This document shows positions 35,828 through 44,627 of a stretch of DNA of 64,000 nucleotides, in pieces. How positions within the stretch are numbered: the first letter of the stretch is position 1; each line of letters begins with the position of its first letter. The position numbers were made by a program, and so were the translations under genes. The DNA comes from Flavobacterium limicola. GTDB taxonomy: Bacteria; Bacteroidota; Bacteroidia; Flavobacteriales; Flavobacteriaceae. The notes below the pieces were generated by a model that ran no database searches, had not been told where the DNA came from, and was given only the letters and a program-made list of their open reading frames with translations. The stretch spans positions 62,001-126,000 of the forward strand of contig NZ_RBXA01000001.1 in assembly GCF_003634755.1 (NCBI RefSeq), given 5' to 3'.

Positions 35828-36607
35828 ATGAAAAAAAACAGACCTTTAATTTTAATAACGAATGATGATGGTATTTCCGCTCCAGGACTTAGAGCATTAA
35901 TCTCTGTAATGGCTGAATTGGGAGAAATCGTCGTGGTCGCTCCAGATACGCCACAAAGCGCCATGGGTCATGCCATTACCATCAACAGCACATTATATCT
36001 GAACAAAATTTCAAAAGATAACGATCCTTTTCTGGAATACAGTTGCTCCGGAACACCGGTTGATTGTGTAAAACTAGCCGTTAACGAAATTTTAAAACGA
36101 AAACCTGACTTGTGTGTTTCGGGTGTGAATCACGGTTCAAATTCTTCCATAAATGTGATTTATTCCGGTACAATGAGTGCCGCCGTTGAAGCAGGAATAG
36201 AAGGAATTCCCGCCATAGGTTTCTCATTATTGGATTATGATTGGAATGCCGATTTTGACACAATAAAATCTTTCATACGCAAAATATCGGTTGAAGTTTT
36301 ACAAAACGGACTTCCAGATGGTGTAGTTCTAAATGTTAATTTTCCAAAATTAAAAGAAGAAGATATCAAAGGGATTCGGATTAGCCGTCAAGCGAAAGCA
36401 ATCTGGGTGGAGAAATTCGATAAAAGAAAAACCCCGCAGGGAAGAGACTATTACTGGCTTGCGGGAGAATTTGTAAACCAAGACAAAGGAGAAGATACAG
36501 ATGAATGGGTTTTAGAAAATGGGTTTGTATCCGTAGTTCCTGTTCAATTTGACTTGACCGCACACCACGCTATACAACAACTTAACACCTGGAAATGGAA
36601 TGAATAA
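35828..36607 (+). CDS. surE: 5'/3'-nucleotidase SurE
   Basis: A 259-residue metal-dependent phosphatase acting on nucleoside monophosphates. The metal-binding TNDDGI is at 11-16, followed by VVAPDTPQSAMGHAIT, CSGTPVDCVKLA, and SGVNHGSNSSINVIYSGTMSAA. Length is typical (about 250). The stop overlaps the next gene by eight bases and lpxB follows, so it is the first gene of a small operon. Confidence 0.96.
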   Translation: MKKNRPLILITNDDGISAPGLRALISVMAELGEIVVVAPDTPQSAMGHAITINSTLYLNKISKDNDPFLEYSCSGTPVDCVKLAVNEILKRKPDLCVSGVNHGSNSSINVIYSGTMSAAVEAGIEGIPAIGFSLLDYDWNADFDTIKSFIRKISVEVLQNGLPDGVVLNVNFPKLKEEDIKGIRISRQAKAIWVEKFDKRKTPQGRDYYWLAGEFVNQDKGEDTDEWVLENGFVSVVPVQFDLTAHHAIQQLNTWKWNE

Positions 36608-36872
36608 AAAAGACGTATTGCTCGGATTTTTAATAGGGTTTGCAACTACCCTACTTGGATCGTATCTATTTATAACCTTTTTTACGGAGTTTAAATTTAT
36701 CGCCGGAATTCAAATAATGAAATCGCAAGGTAATTTAGGCAAAATTATCACATTGGGATCCATTCTGACATTGATTGCATTTGGAATTTTACTCAAAATG
36801 AATAAAGAAATTATGGCTCGTGGAGTTGTTTTGGCAGTCATTGCCTTGGCGATTCTTACTTTATTTATTTAA
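36600..36872 (+). CDS. small membrane protein between surE and lpxB
   Basis: A 90-residue protein with three membrane segments (about 7-27, 41-61 and 70-89) and very short polar loops. It overlaps the end of surE by eight bases, so it is translationally coupled. I recognise no family. Its conserved-looking position before lpxB hints at an envelope role, but function is unknown. Confidence 0.75.
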   Translation: MNKKDVLLGFLIGFATTLLGSYLFITFFTEFKFIAGIQIMKSQGNLGKIITLGSILTLIAFGILLKMNKEIMARGVVLAVIALAILTLFI

Positions 36873-36954
36873 GTTTATCTTTGCATCAGAATAAAATGAT
36901 TGCAACAAAAATGATTTTATCCGTTTGATTTTAAAAATTCCAAATCGAAAAAAC

Positions 36955-38067
36955 ATGAAATATTATATAATTGCGGGAGAAGCATCTGGTGATTTACACG
37001 GTTCTAATTTAATGAAAGAGCTTTACAAAAAAGATCCAACTGCTGATATCCGATTTTGGGGCGGTGATTTAATGAAAAATGTTGGCGGAACTTTAGTGAA
37101 ACATTATCGTGAGCTAGCATTTATGGGATTTATCGAAGTGATTTTTAATCTAAAAACCATTCTTAACAACATCAAAATCTGTAAAAAAGACATTCTTAAA
37201 TTTCAGCCTGATGCACTTATCTTCATTGATTATCCTGGTTTTAATTTGCGAATTGCAAAATGGGCGAAAGCATTGGGAATGAAAACCCACTACTACATTT
37301 CCCCGCAAATATGGGCTTGGAAAGAAAGTAGAATAACTGATATCAAGCGCGATATTGATAAAATGTACGTGATTTTACCTTTCGAAAAAAAGTTTTATGA
37401 GGAGAAACATCATTTTCCAGTAGCGTTTGTTGGTCATCCACTGATTGATGCTATTCATAACCAACCAACAGTTGATCCGGTTCTTTTCAGAAAAGAAAAC
37501 CAATTAAACGACAAACCAATTATCGCCATTTTACCGGGCAGCAGAAAACAGGAAATCACAAAAATGTTAGCCGTGATGCTAAGTGTTATCAAAAATTTTC
37601 CAGACTATCAATTTGTAATTGCGGGTGCTCCAAGTCAGGAATTTTCTTTTTATCAAAATTTTATCACTCAGGAAAACATAAAATTCATCTCTAACAAAAC
37701 CTACGATTTATTGCGAAACGCAACTGCAGCGCTAGTAACATCCGGAACTGCAACATTGGAAACGGCATTATTCAAAGTTCCCGAAGTAGTTTGTTATAAA
37801 GGCAGTTGGGCTTCCTACCAAATTGCGAAACGAATTATCACGCTCAAATACATTTCATTAGTGAATCTAATCATGGATGAAGAAGTCGTGACCGAGTTAA
37901 TTCAAGAAGAATGCAATACAAAACGCATTCAGGAAGAACTCGAAAAAATATTAAAAACAGACTATCGCAATACGCTTTTAGAAAAATATGCGTTATTAGA
38001 AGATCAATTGGGCGGAATTGGAGCTAGTGAAAAAACGGCTACATTGATTGTAAATGATTTAAAATAA
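36955..38067 (+). CDS. lpxB: lipid-A-disaccharide synthase
   Basis: A 370-residue glycosyltransferase (GT19) that joins UDP-2,3-diacylglucosamine and lipid X to form the lipid A disaccharide. Motifs include the N-terminal GEASGDLHGSNL, SPQIWAWKESR, FVGHPLID, LPGSRKQEI and the SGTATLETAL region. The ATG at 36955 is chosen because it starts with YYIIAGEASGD as in other LpxB; a TTG 30 bases earlier is less likely. Length is near the usual 380. Confidence 0.96.
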   Translation: MKYYIIAGEASGDLHGSNLMKELYKKDPTADIRFWGGDLMKNVGGTLVKHYRELAFMGFIEVIFNLKTILNNIKICKKDILKFQPDALIFIDYPGFNLRIAKWAKALGMKTHYYISPQIWAWKESRITDIKRDIDKMYVILPFEKKFYEEKHHFPVAFVGHPLIDAIHNQPTVDPVLFRKENQLNDKPIIAILPGSRKQEITKMLAVMLSVIKNFPDYQFVIAGAPSQEFSFYQNFITQENIKFISNKTYDLLRNATAALVTSGTATLETALFKVPEVVCYKGSWASYQIAKRIITLKYISLVNLIMDEEVVTELIQEECNTKRIQEELEKILKTDYRNTLLEKYALLEDQLGGIGASEKTATLIVNDLK

Positions 38068-38113
38068 TCTACAGTTTATTTCCGAACTTTAATATCAACT
38101 TAAAAAAACTCTT

Positions 38114-38632
38114 TTGAAACGTTTTGTATTCCTCTTATTCCTTGTCATCTTTTTTACGGCTTGTAAATCGACATCGCCCATTGTAACTTCGAAAAAAGGA
38201 GCACCAAAAGAGAAATTATCTCGATCCGAAAAGAGAAAAACAAACCAATTAGCAGAACAATTAATTGAGGCAGCTGCTGATAATTTGGGTGTAAAATATA
38301 AATATGCAGGAACAACTAAAGCGGGTTATGATTGTTCAGGATTAATCTACACCATCTTTAATGCAGAAAACATTACTCTTCCGCGCAACTCGTTTCAACA
38401 ATCAAAAATTGGTGTTGTTTTAAATCCAAAAAGAGATCACGCTCAAAAAGGCGATTTGATATTTTTTAAGACCAATAAAAACAGAGAAATAAATCACGTT
38501 GGAATTGTGATTGAAGCTTCCGATGAAGAAATAAAATTCATTCATTCTTCGACCTCAAAAGGAGTAATTCTTTCCTCGACCAAAGAACCTTATTATCAAA
38601 AAACCTTTGTTCAGATTAATCGTATACTTTAA
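38114..38632 (+). CDS. NlpC/P60 family lipoprotein
   Basis: A 172-residue peptidoglycan endopeptidase-like lipoprotein. Translation apparently starts at TTG (38114). The lipoprotein signal MKRFVFLLFLVIFFTAC puts the lipidated Cys at 17. A Lys/Arg-rich linker is followed by the C40 domain with catalytic Cys74 (YDCSGLI), His128 (NHVGIV) and third residue His144 (FIHSS). These enzymes cleave gamma-D-Glu-diamino acid bonds. It follows lpxB by 46 bases and precedes comEC. Confidence 0.9.
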   Translation: MKRFVFLLFLVIFFTACKSTSPIVTSKKGAPKEKLSRSEKRKTNQLAEQLIEAAADNLGVKYKYAGTTKAGYDCSGLIYTIFNAENITLPRNSFQQSKIGVVLNPKRDHAQKGDLIFFKTNKNREINHVGIVIEASDEEIKFIHSSTSKGVILSSTKEPYYQKTFVQINRIL

Positions 38633-38717
38633 ATAACAGTCTTTTAGCTAAAATTTATTTGTTTTTTTAATTAAAAAAACAAATCCGTTTCTTACTAAAA
38701 ATGTGTACTTTAGAACT

Positions 38718-40754
38718 ATGAAAGTACTACATTTCCCACTGGCAAGAATAACAATCGGGTTTATATTAGGTATACTTTTTGCTTTTTACCTGCAACCTTC
38801 TATTTCGGCTGTTTTTATTGCTCTTATCTCTTCCGTAAGTATTTTTATTTTGTTCTATTTTTTGTCAAAAAACAAAACCAAACTATCCCTATATTTTGGT
38901 GTCGCAACTTATCTCTTGTCTTTTATCATCGCTATTTCAAGCCAAATAGCTCATACCGATTATTTCCAAAATAGTAATTACATTCACAATACCGCTATTT
39001 TTGAAAAACCTCATTTCATTTCTTTAACGATTCGAGAAAAAATGAAAAGTTCTCCGTTTAGCGATCGTTATCTCGCCATTGTAAATCATATCGATCAGAA
39101 AGAACAAACCGGCAGAATCATATTGAACATACAAAATGACAGTTTACATCATATTCTACAAGTTGGAAATTCGCTACTAATAAAAGGCACATTAACAAAA
39201 AACAAACCGCCCAACAATCCCAATCAATTTGACTACAGCAAATACCTTGAAAACAAACAAATCTATGCGCAACTGTATGCTGATGTTGTAGACATAAAAA
39301 TTGGAACTGAAATAGAGAAAGACATTTGGTATTATTCATCCAAATTACGGACAAGGATTATTCGGAATTTAGAAAAAAATAACTTCAACAAAACAGAATT
39401 AAACGTTGCCATTGCTTTAATAATGGGACAACAACAAGATATTTCACCAGACATTATTCGGGATTATCAATATGCGGGAGCTGTTCATATTTTATCCGTT
39501 TCCGGATTACACATTGGATTTATATTGCTATTTGTAACCTTTATTCTAAAACCAATTCCCAACACAAAACGAGGTTCATTTATTAAGTTAATCGCTATAC
39601 TTATCTCTTTATCCATGTTCGGGATAATTGCGGGTTTAGCACCTTCAGTAGTGCGTTCCGTAACCATGTTTTCCTTTGTCGCCATTGGAAATCATCTACG
39701 CAGAAGTGTCAATATCTACCATACATTGTTAGTTTCTGTATTGTTGATTCTACTTTTCGAGCCTTCTTTCCTATTTGATGTTGGTTTTCAATTAAGCTAC
39801 ATTGCGTTATTTTTCATCATTTGGCTGCAGCCACTTTTATCCTCCATTTGGAAACCGAAATACAAAGTTTCAAAATATATTTGGGATATATTGACCGTTT
39901 CCTTTGCGGCCCAAATTGGGACTTTACCCCTCAGCATTTACTATTTCCATCAGTTTCCGGGTTTGTTTTTTATTACTAATCTGATCATTATTCCACTACT
40001 GAGCCTCATCATGATTCTGGGAGTTTTGGTGATGCTTTTGGCGGCGTTCAACATTATTCCCGTATTCTTGTCACAACTGCTGGAATGGAGCATTTATTAT
40101 TTAAATAAAATCATCAATGCAATTGCCTCTTTGGAACAATTCATTATTCAGGACATTCCACTTCATTTTTATTTGTTGTTCAGCGGTTACTTACTATTGT
40201 TTGCTTTAATCATATGGTTCAAAAAACCAAGCTTTAATAGATTGGCTGTGATTTTAATATCCATCATTATTTTACAATTATCTTATTTTAAAATACAGTA
40301 TAAAATTCTAAACGAAGAGGAATTAATAGTTTTCAACAGTACAAAAAACACCTTGATTACAGAAAGAAAAGGAGAAAATATTATTGTTTATGCCAACGAC
40401 AGCATTTTGAAAACCGCTCAAAAAAACAGTTTTTTAAAATCCTATCGCATTGGAAACTTAAGCACTTTACAACAGAAAAAACGACTTCAAAATTTCATAT
40501 TCATTAATGGGAAGAACATTTTTGTTTTAGACAGCTCGGGAATTTATCCTAAAAATATCAAGCCGGATATTATCGTATTGACACAATCTGCTAAAATAAA
40601 CGCTGATCGTTTGTTCAAAATAATGAAACCCAAATTAGTTATCGCTGATGGATCCAACTTTAAAAACATACAAAAACTATGGAAAGCCAGTTGTGAAAAA
40701 CAGAAAATCCCTTTTCACGCAACTGGTGAAAAGGGATTTTATAAATTGAATTAA
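38718..40754 (+). CDS. comEC: ComEC/Rec2-type DNA uptake channel, degenerate C-terminus
   Basis: A 678-residue inner membrane protein with an N-terminal DUF4131-like domain (OB-fold, LLIKGTLTKNKPPNNPNQFD) and the ComEC competence domain, including AGAVHILSVSGLHIGF and several membrane helices. In competent bacteria it carries single-stranded DNA inward. The C-terminal region (from about 530) shows only the ghost of a metallo-beta-lactamase fold; no HxHxDH metal motif is present. I use the ATG at 38718 (MKVLHFPLARIT) instead of the GTG five codons upstream. The last codons overlap a terminator hairpin. Confidence 0.9.
   Translation: MKVLHFPLARITIGFILGILFAFYLQPSISAVFIALISSVSIFILFYFLSKNKTKLSLYFGVATYLLSFIIAISSQIAHTDYFQNSNYIHNTAIFEKPHFISLTIREKMKSSPFSDRYLAIVNHIDQKEQTGRIILNIQNDSLHHILQVGNSLLIKGTLTKNKPPNNPNQFDYSKYLENKQIYAQLYADVVDIKIGTEIEKDIWYYSSKLRTRIIRNLEKNNFNKTELNVAIALIMGQQQDISPDIIRDYQYAGAVHILSVSGLHIGFILLFVTFILKPIPNTKRGSFIKLIAILISLSMFGIIAGLAPSVVRSVTMFSFVAIGNHLRRSVNIYHTLLVSVLLILLFEPSFLFDVGFQLSYIALFFIIWLQPLLSSIWKPKYKVSKYIWDILTVSFAAQIGTLPLSIYYFHQFPGLFFITNLIIIPLLSLIMILGVLVMLLAAFNIIPVFLSQLLEWSIYYLNKIINAIASLEQFIIQDIPLHFYLLFSGYLLLFALIIWFKKPSFNRLAVILISIIILQLSYFKIQYKILNEEELIVFNSTKNTLITERKGENIIVYANDSILKTAQKNSFLKSYRIGNLSTLQQKKRLQNFIFINGKNIFVLDSSGIYPKNIKPDIIVLTQSAKINADRLFKIMKPKLVIADGSNFKNIQKLWKASCEKQKIPFHATGEKGFYKLN
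40704..40740. terminator. bidirectional terminator inside the comEC 3' end
   Basis: AAAATCCCTTTTCAC pairs exactly with GTGAAAAGGGATTTT across a 7-base loop. The whole hairpin lies in the last 17 codons of comEC and faces the convergent thioredoxin-like gene. Confidence 0.8.
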
Positions 40755-40760
40755 GAATTT

Positions 40761-41219
40761 TTATTTTTTCAGAAAACCATTTGCTACAGCTAACCAAGCT
40801 GAAGGTCCACCGGCAACATAACCTGTACTTCCTATACCTTCAAAATTGACTTTACCTTCTTTTGTAGTAGCATTTGCCAATATGATTGTTGGAAAACCTT
40901 GAATTCCAAAAGCCATTTGCAATTCATTATTCTGTTTTTTAATTTCCTCCGTCTGTGGCGCTTTCCTTGGATAATCCAATTCTACTAAAACCACATTCTC
41001 CTTGGCCCAAGCCGCAAATTCTGGAGTTTTCAAAACTTCTTTTTGCAAACGGATACACCATCCGCACCAATCGCTTCCCGTGAAAAACAGTAATAGTGGT
41101 TTCTTGGTTTCAGTGGAAATTGCCATTGCCTTAGTGACATTGGTTTCCCAAACTAATTCTTGTGCTTCGGCGGCAAATGAGCCAGCAAACAATAACAAAG
41201 CAACTATGATTTTCTTCAT
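40761..41219 (-). CDS. exported thioredoxin-like protein
   Basis: A 152-residue periplasmic protein with a signal peptide (ending AEAQ) and a thioredoxin fold of the DsbD-gamma/thioredoxin_7 type. The redox motif is WCGWC with Cys52 and Cys55, and the cis-Pro is in QGFPTII. Likely a disulfide reductase or isomerase; partners are unknown. It lies 44 bases after the second POT transporter gene on the same strand and may be its cotranscribed neighbour. Confidence 0.88.
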   Translation of the reverse strand: MKKIIVALLLFAGSFAAEAQELVWETNVTKAMAISTETKKPLLLFFTGSDWCGWCIRLQKEVLKTPEFAAWAKENVVLVELDYPRKAPQTEEIKKQNNELQMAFGIQGFPTIILANATTKEGKVNFEGIGSTGYVAGGPSAWLAVANGFLKK

Positions 41220-41263
41220 ATTTATAATTTTATTGATTCAAAATCAAAAATGATGCCTAAAAT

Positions 41264-43069
41264 TTATCGAACACCGTGCATCAATTTTTTAATAACCGGA
41301 GTCATCGCAACAGAGAATAAAGCAACAACAATGGAAATAATTGTTAACATCCAAAAGAAGTAACTCAATCCGTGTTCATTGGCAATTTTATCAATATTTT
41401 CTCCAAACATACCTGCACCTTTCATCCCGATTGCAACCGCTAAGTACCAAACACCAAACATGAACGCAATCATACGAGCCGGAACTAATTTACTCACGTA
41501 AGACAATCCAACCGGAGAGATACACAATTCAGCCATAGTATGGAAAAGATACACTAGAATCAACCAAATCATACTTACTGAAGCGGTTTTTGCACCTGCT
41601 TCGATTCCGCTTGCGCCAAAAGCTACACAAGCCATTCCAAGCGCTAATAATCCCATTCCGATTCCGTATTTCAAGTTTGCAGAAGGATTGTATTTACTTT
41701 CCCACCATTTAGAAAATAACGGCGCTAATGAAATAATAAACAAAGAGTTTAAGGTCGAGAACCAAGTTGCAGGAACTTCTGTTAATGCCGTAGTAACTTT
41801 GTCAATTTTTAAAGCTTGTAAAGTTGAATCTGACAATGATAAATATCCAGCAGTATAATAATCTTTTGTTAACATCCAGATAGCTATTGCCCAGATAATA
41901 ATAAAACTTACGCTTAAAATAATATTTGCAAGCGCATAGAATTTAAAGGTCTGTTTGAATAATAAAATCAATACCCAAGTGATAATTACTAAAGGCAAAA
42001 TAGTAATCAATGAATTCATCACTAAAAACACCACACTCCAATTACCGGTTAAAACACGATCCGTATAATCACTGGCAAAAATGGTTAAACTGTTTGGCGA
42101 TTGTTCAAAAATTGCCCAAAAGAAAATAGTCAAAAATGCGAAAAATGTAACCGCAATTAATTTCTCCTTGGTGATTTTTGAATATTGAGTAAATCTGTAA
42201 ACCAATAAGATAATGAATACAACTAATGCAGAAACAATAGCTATAGAGTTCCCATTAGGTCCTAAGAATGAAAAAATATTCACTTTACCTCCTGAAATTT
42301 TAGAAGCTGGATCGTTCAATAACCACAATAATGCTAAAATTGAAGAGAAACCTATTGCTGCTAATTGTATTGGAGAAAAAGGATTTCTTTTATCGGTATC
42401 CAAAGCTTCAGCTTTTGCTTTGCTTTCTTTATTTGGCTTCAAACCAATATCTCCAAAGATATTTTGAGACAACCAAAACTGTAACATTCCAAAGAACATG
42501 AAGATTCCGGCTAAACCAAATCCGTATGTCCAACCTACTTTTTCACCTAAATAACCACAAAGCAAAATCCCGAAGAATGCGCCGGCATTTACACCCATGT
42601 AAAACAAAGTATACGCACCATCTTTCTTTTCAGGACGGTCTTTATACATTTCAGATACGATTGAAGTCATGTTTGGTTTAAAGAAACCATTTCCAAAAAC
42701 CAACAATACTAATCCTAAATAAATAGAAAATTCTGTTTCGACAGCCATAGAAGCGTGTCCTAAAGTCATTAAAGTGGCTCCAACAACGACAGCCCATCTA
42801 AAACCAATTACTTTATCAGCGAAATAACCACCCAACATAGTCGATAAATAAACCAAACCTACATAGGATCCAAATAATGCAGAAGCATTTTCACGAGTCC
42901 ATTCCCAACCACCATCTGTAAATGAAGCGGTTAAAAATAATATCAATAAAGAACGCATTCCGTAGAATGAGAAACGCTCCCACATCTCTGTGAAAAACAA
43001 AACGAATAATCCCGCAGGGTGCCCTAAAACGGTACTTTTAAAAAATTGATCTGTAGTATTTTGACTCAT
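41264..43069 (-). CDS. POT family peptide transporter (longer paralogue)
   Basis: A 601-residue proton-dependent oligopeptide transporter (PTR2/POT). The family's FYGMRSLLILFL motif lies at about 35-46 after TEMWERFS; also ADKVIGFRWAVVVG and the second signature FYMGVNAGAFFGILLCGYLGE. Fourteen or so membrane helices are expected. It imports di- and tripeptides with protons. It is longer than its neighbour by about 87 residues, partly through longer loops in the C-terminal half. It starts four bases after the second POT gene and shares its organisation. Confidence 0.93.
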   Translation of the reverse strand: MSQNTTDQFFKSTVLGHPAGLFVLFFTEMWERFSFYGMRSLLILFLTASFTDGGWEWTRENASALFGSYVGLVYLSTMLGGYFADKVIGFRWAVVVGATLMTLGHASMAVETEFSIYLGLVLLVFGNGFFKPNMTSIVSEMYKDRPEKKDGAYTLFYMGVNAGAFFGILLCGYLGEKVGWTYGFGLAGIFMFFGMLQFWLSQNIFGDIGLKPNKESKAKAEALDTDKRNPFSPIQLAAIGFSSILALLWLLNDPASKISGGKVNIFSFLGPNGNSIAIVSALVVFIILLVYRFTQYSKITKEKLIAVTFFAFLTIFFWAIFEQSPNSLTIFASDYTDRVLTGNWSVVFLVMNSLITILPLVIITWVLILLFKQTFKFYALANIILSVSFIIIWAIAIWMLTKDYYTAGYLSLSDSTLQALKIDKVTTALTEVPATWFSTLNSLFIISLAPLFSKWWESKYNPSANLKYGIGMGLLALGMACVAFGASGIEAGAKTASVSMIWLILVYLFHTMAELCISPVGLSYVSKLVPARMIAFMFGVWYLAVAIGMKGAGMFGENIDKIANEHGLSYFFWMLTIISIVVALFSVAMTPVIKKLMHGVR

Positions 43070-43073
43070 ATTA

Positions 43074-44618
43074 TTAATTGTTTAATTCTTTATCTACTCC
43101 GTGCATTAATTTTTTTATTATTGGCGAAAGTACTAATAGTAGTAATCCAAAACCAAGTCCTGTGTAAAATAAATATTCAAAAAGCACTAAATAACTTTGT
43201 TTTGCTAAATTCAAATCAGGCGCTGTACCATTTGAAGTATCTACAGAAGCGATATTCGCTAAAATAGACGCTATAAATTCGGAGCTGGCTGTTGCCAAAA
43301 ACCAAACGCCCATCATGAAACCAACTATTTTTGCCGGTGATAATTTAGTTACCGCAGAAAGTCCTACCGGCGACAAACTCAATTCCCCACAAGTGTGTAA
43401 AAAATAAGCTAATATCAACCAAATCGCTGCTACTTTTCCTGCGCCAGAAAGATTGATACCCATAACTAATGCTCCAAAACCTAAACCAACGAAAGCTAAT
43501 GCAAAAGCAAATTTCACGGCTGTATTCGGATTGTATTTCCCTAATTTTGGCCATATCCAAGCAAAAACGGGTGCTAACAATATTATAAATAAGGCATTAA
43601 AACTTAAGAATTGACCAGCAGAGACTTCATAACCAAATATAGTTCGGTCTAAAATCCGGTCAGCAAATAAATTCATGGAGGTATACGCTTGCTCAAACAA
43701 TGCCCAGAAGACAATCGTAAATACAATCAGAATAGTCAAAGCGATCAATTGGTGACGAGCTTTACCATCGAGTTGCGTTGCTGCGTAATAAACGATATAG
43801 ATAAAAGAAATTCCACCTGCAATTTTCAAAGCCCATGAAACTGCATCGTGATTTTGGACCATTTGCCAAAACAATAAAGTTGACAAAACACTTCCAATAT
43901 AAATCAACCACTCATTTTTAAGTCCAAATGATTTGTTTTCCAGGAAAGATGGGTTGTTTGACTCTCCTTTTCCCATCAATAATTTTCTTCCGGAAATAAA
44001 GGTCAATAATCCAAAAAACATTCCGACTCCAGCCGCACCAAAACCATAGCTCCAACCGTATTTTTCGCCTAGCCAAACACAAATTAGTGTAGCCATAAAA
44101 GAACCTAAATTAATTCCCATGTAAAACAAGGTAAATCCAGAATCTCTCCTTTTGTCACCTTTTTCATATAGTTCTCCCACTAATGACGAGATATTGGCTT
44201 TTAGAAAACCAACACCAACAATAATTAATGATAATGAAAAGTAAAATATTTGCAATGCGGTTTCATCCCGCGTAATTTCACCAGTTATGGATTGCGTTGC
44301 GGCATTTCCTTCATACGCCATTCCTATATGACCTAACACTAACATAATCCCACCAAAAACGATGGCTTTTCTAAATCCCAAATACTTATCGGCTATAAAA
44401 CCACCTAAAACTGGAACGGCGTATACCAAAGCAGCATAACTTCCGATCAGTAAATTCCCAGAAGAATCCGAAAACAAATGGTACTTTGTTAAATAAAAAA
44501 TCAACAAAGCTTTCATTCCATAAAAGGAGAAGCGTTCCCACATTTCGGTAAAAAACAATATAAAAAGCGCCTTTGGATGTCCAAAAAATTCTTCCTTATT
44601 CAATGCGTCGTTTGTCAT
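43074..44618 (-). CDS. POT family peptide transporter (shorter paralogue)
   Basis: A 514-residue POT transporter with the same motifs: TEMWERFSFYGMKALLIFYLT near 24-44, ADKYLGFRKAIVFG, and FYMGINLGSFMATLICVWLGE. It sits 9 bases after the DPP-IV-type peptidase gene. The two transporters are clearly paralogous and consecutive, so they arose by tandem duplication and may now differ in substrate or affinity. Confidence 0.93.
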   Translation of the reverse strand: MTNDALNKEEFFGHPKALFILFFTEMWERFSFYGMKALLIFYLTKYHLFSDSSGNLLIGSYAALVYAVPVLGGFIADKYLGFRKAIVFGGIMLVLGHIGMAYEGNAATQSITGEITRDETALQIFYFSLSLIIVGVGFLKANISSLVGELYEKGDKRRDSGFTLFYMGINLGSFMATLICVWLGEKYGWSYGFGAAGVGMFFGLLTFISGRKLLMGKGESNNPSFLENKSFGLKNEWLIYIGSVLSTLLFWQMVQNHDAVSWALKIAGGISFIYIVYYAATQLDGKARHQLIALTILIVFTIVFWALFEQAYTSMNLFADRILDRTIFGYEVSAGQFLSFNALFIILLAPVFAWIWPKLGKYNPNTAVKFAFALAFVGLGFGALVMGINLSGAGKVAAIWLILAYFLHTCGELSLSPVGLSAVTKLSPAKIVGFMMGVWFLATASSEFIASILANIASVDTSNGTAPDLNLAKQSYLVLFEYLFYTGLGFGLLLLVLSPIIKKLMHGVDKELNN

Positions 44619-44627
44619 AAAGCGCTG

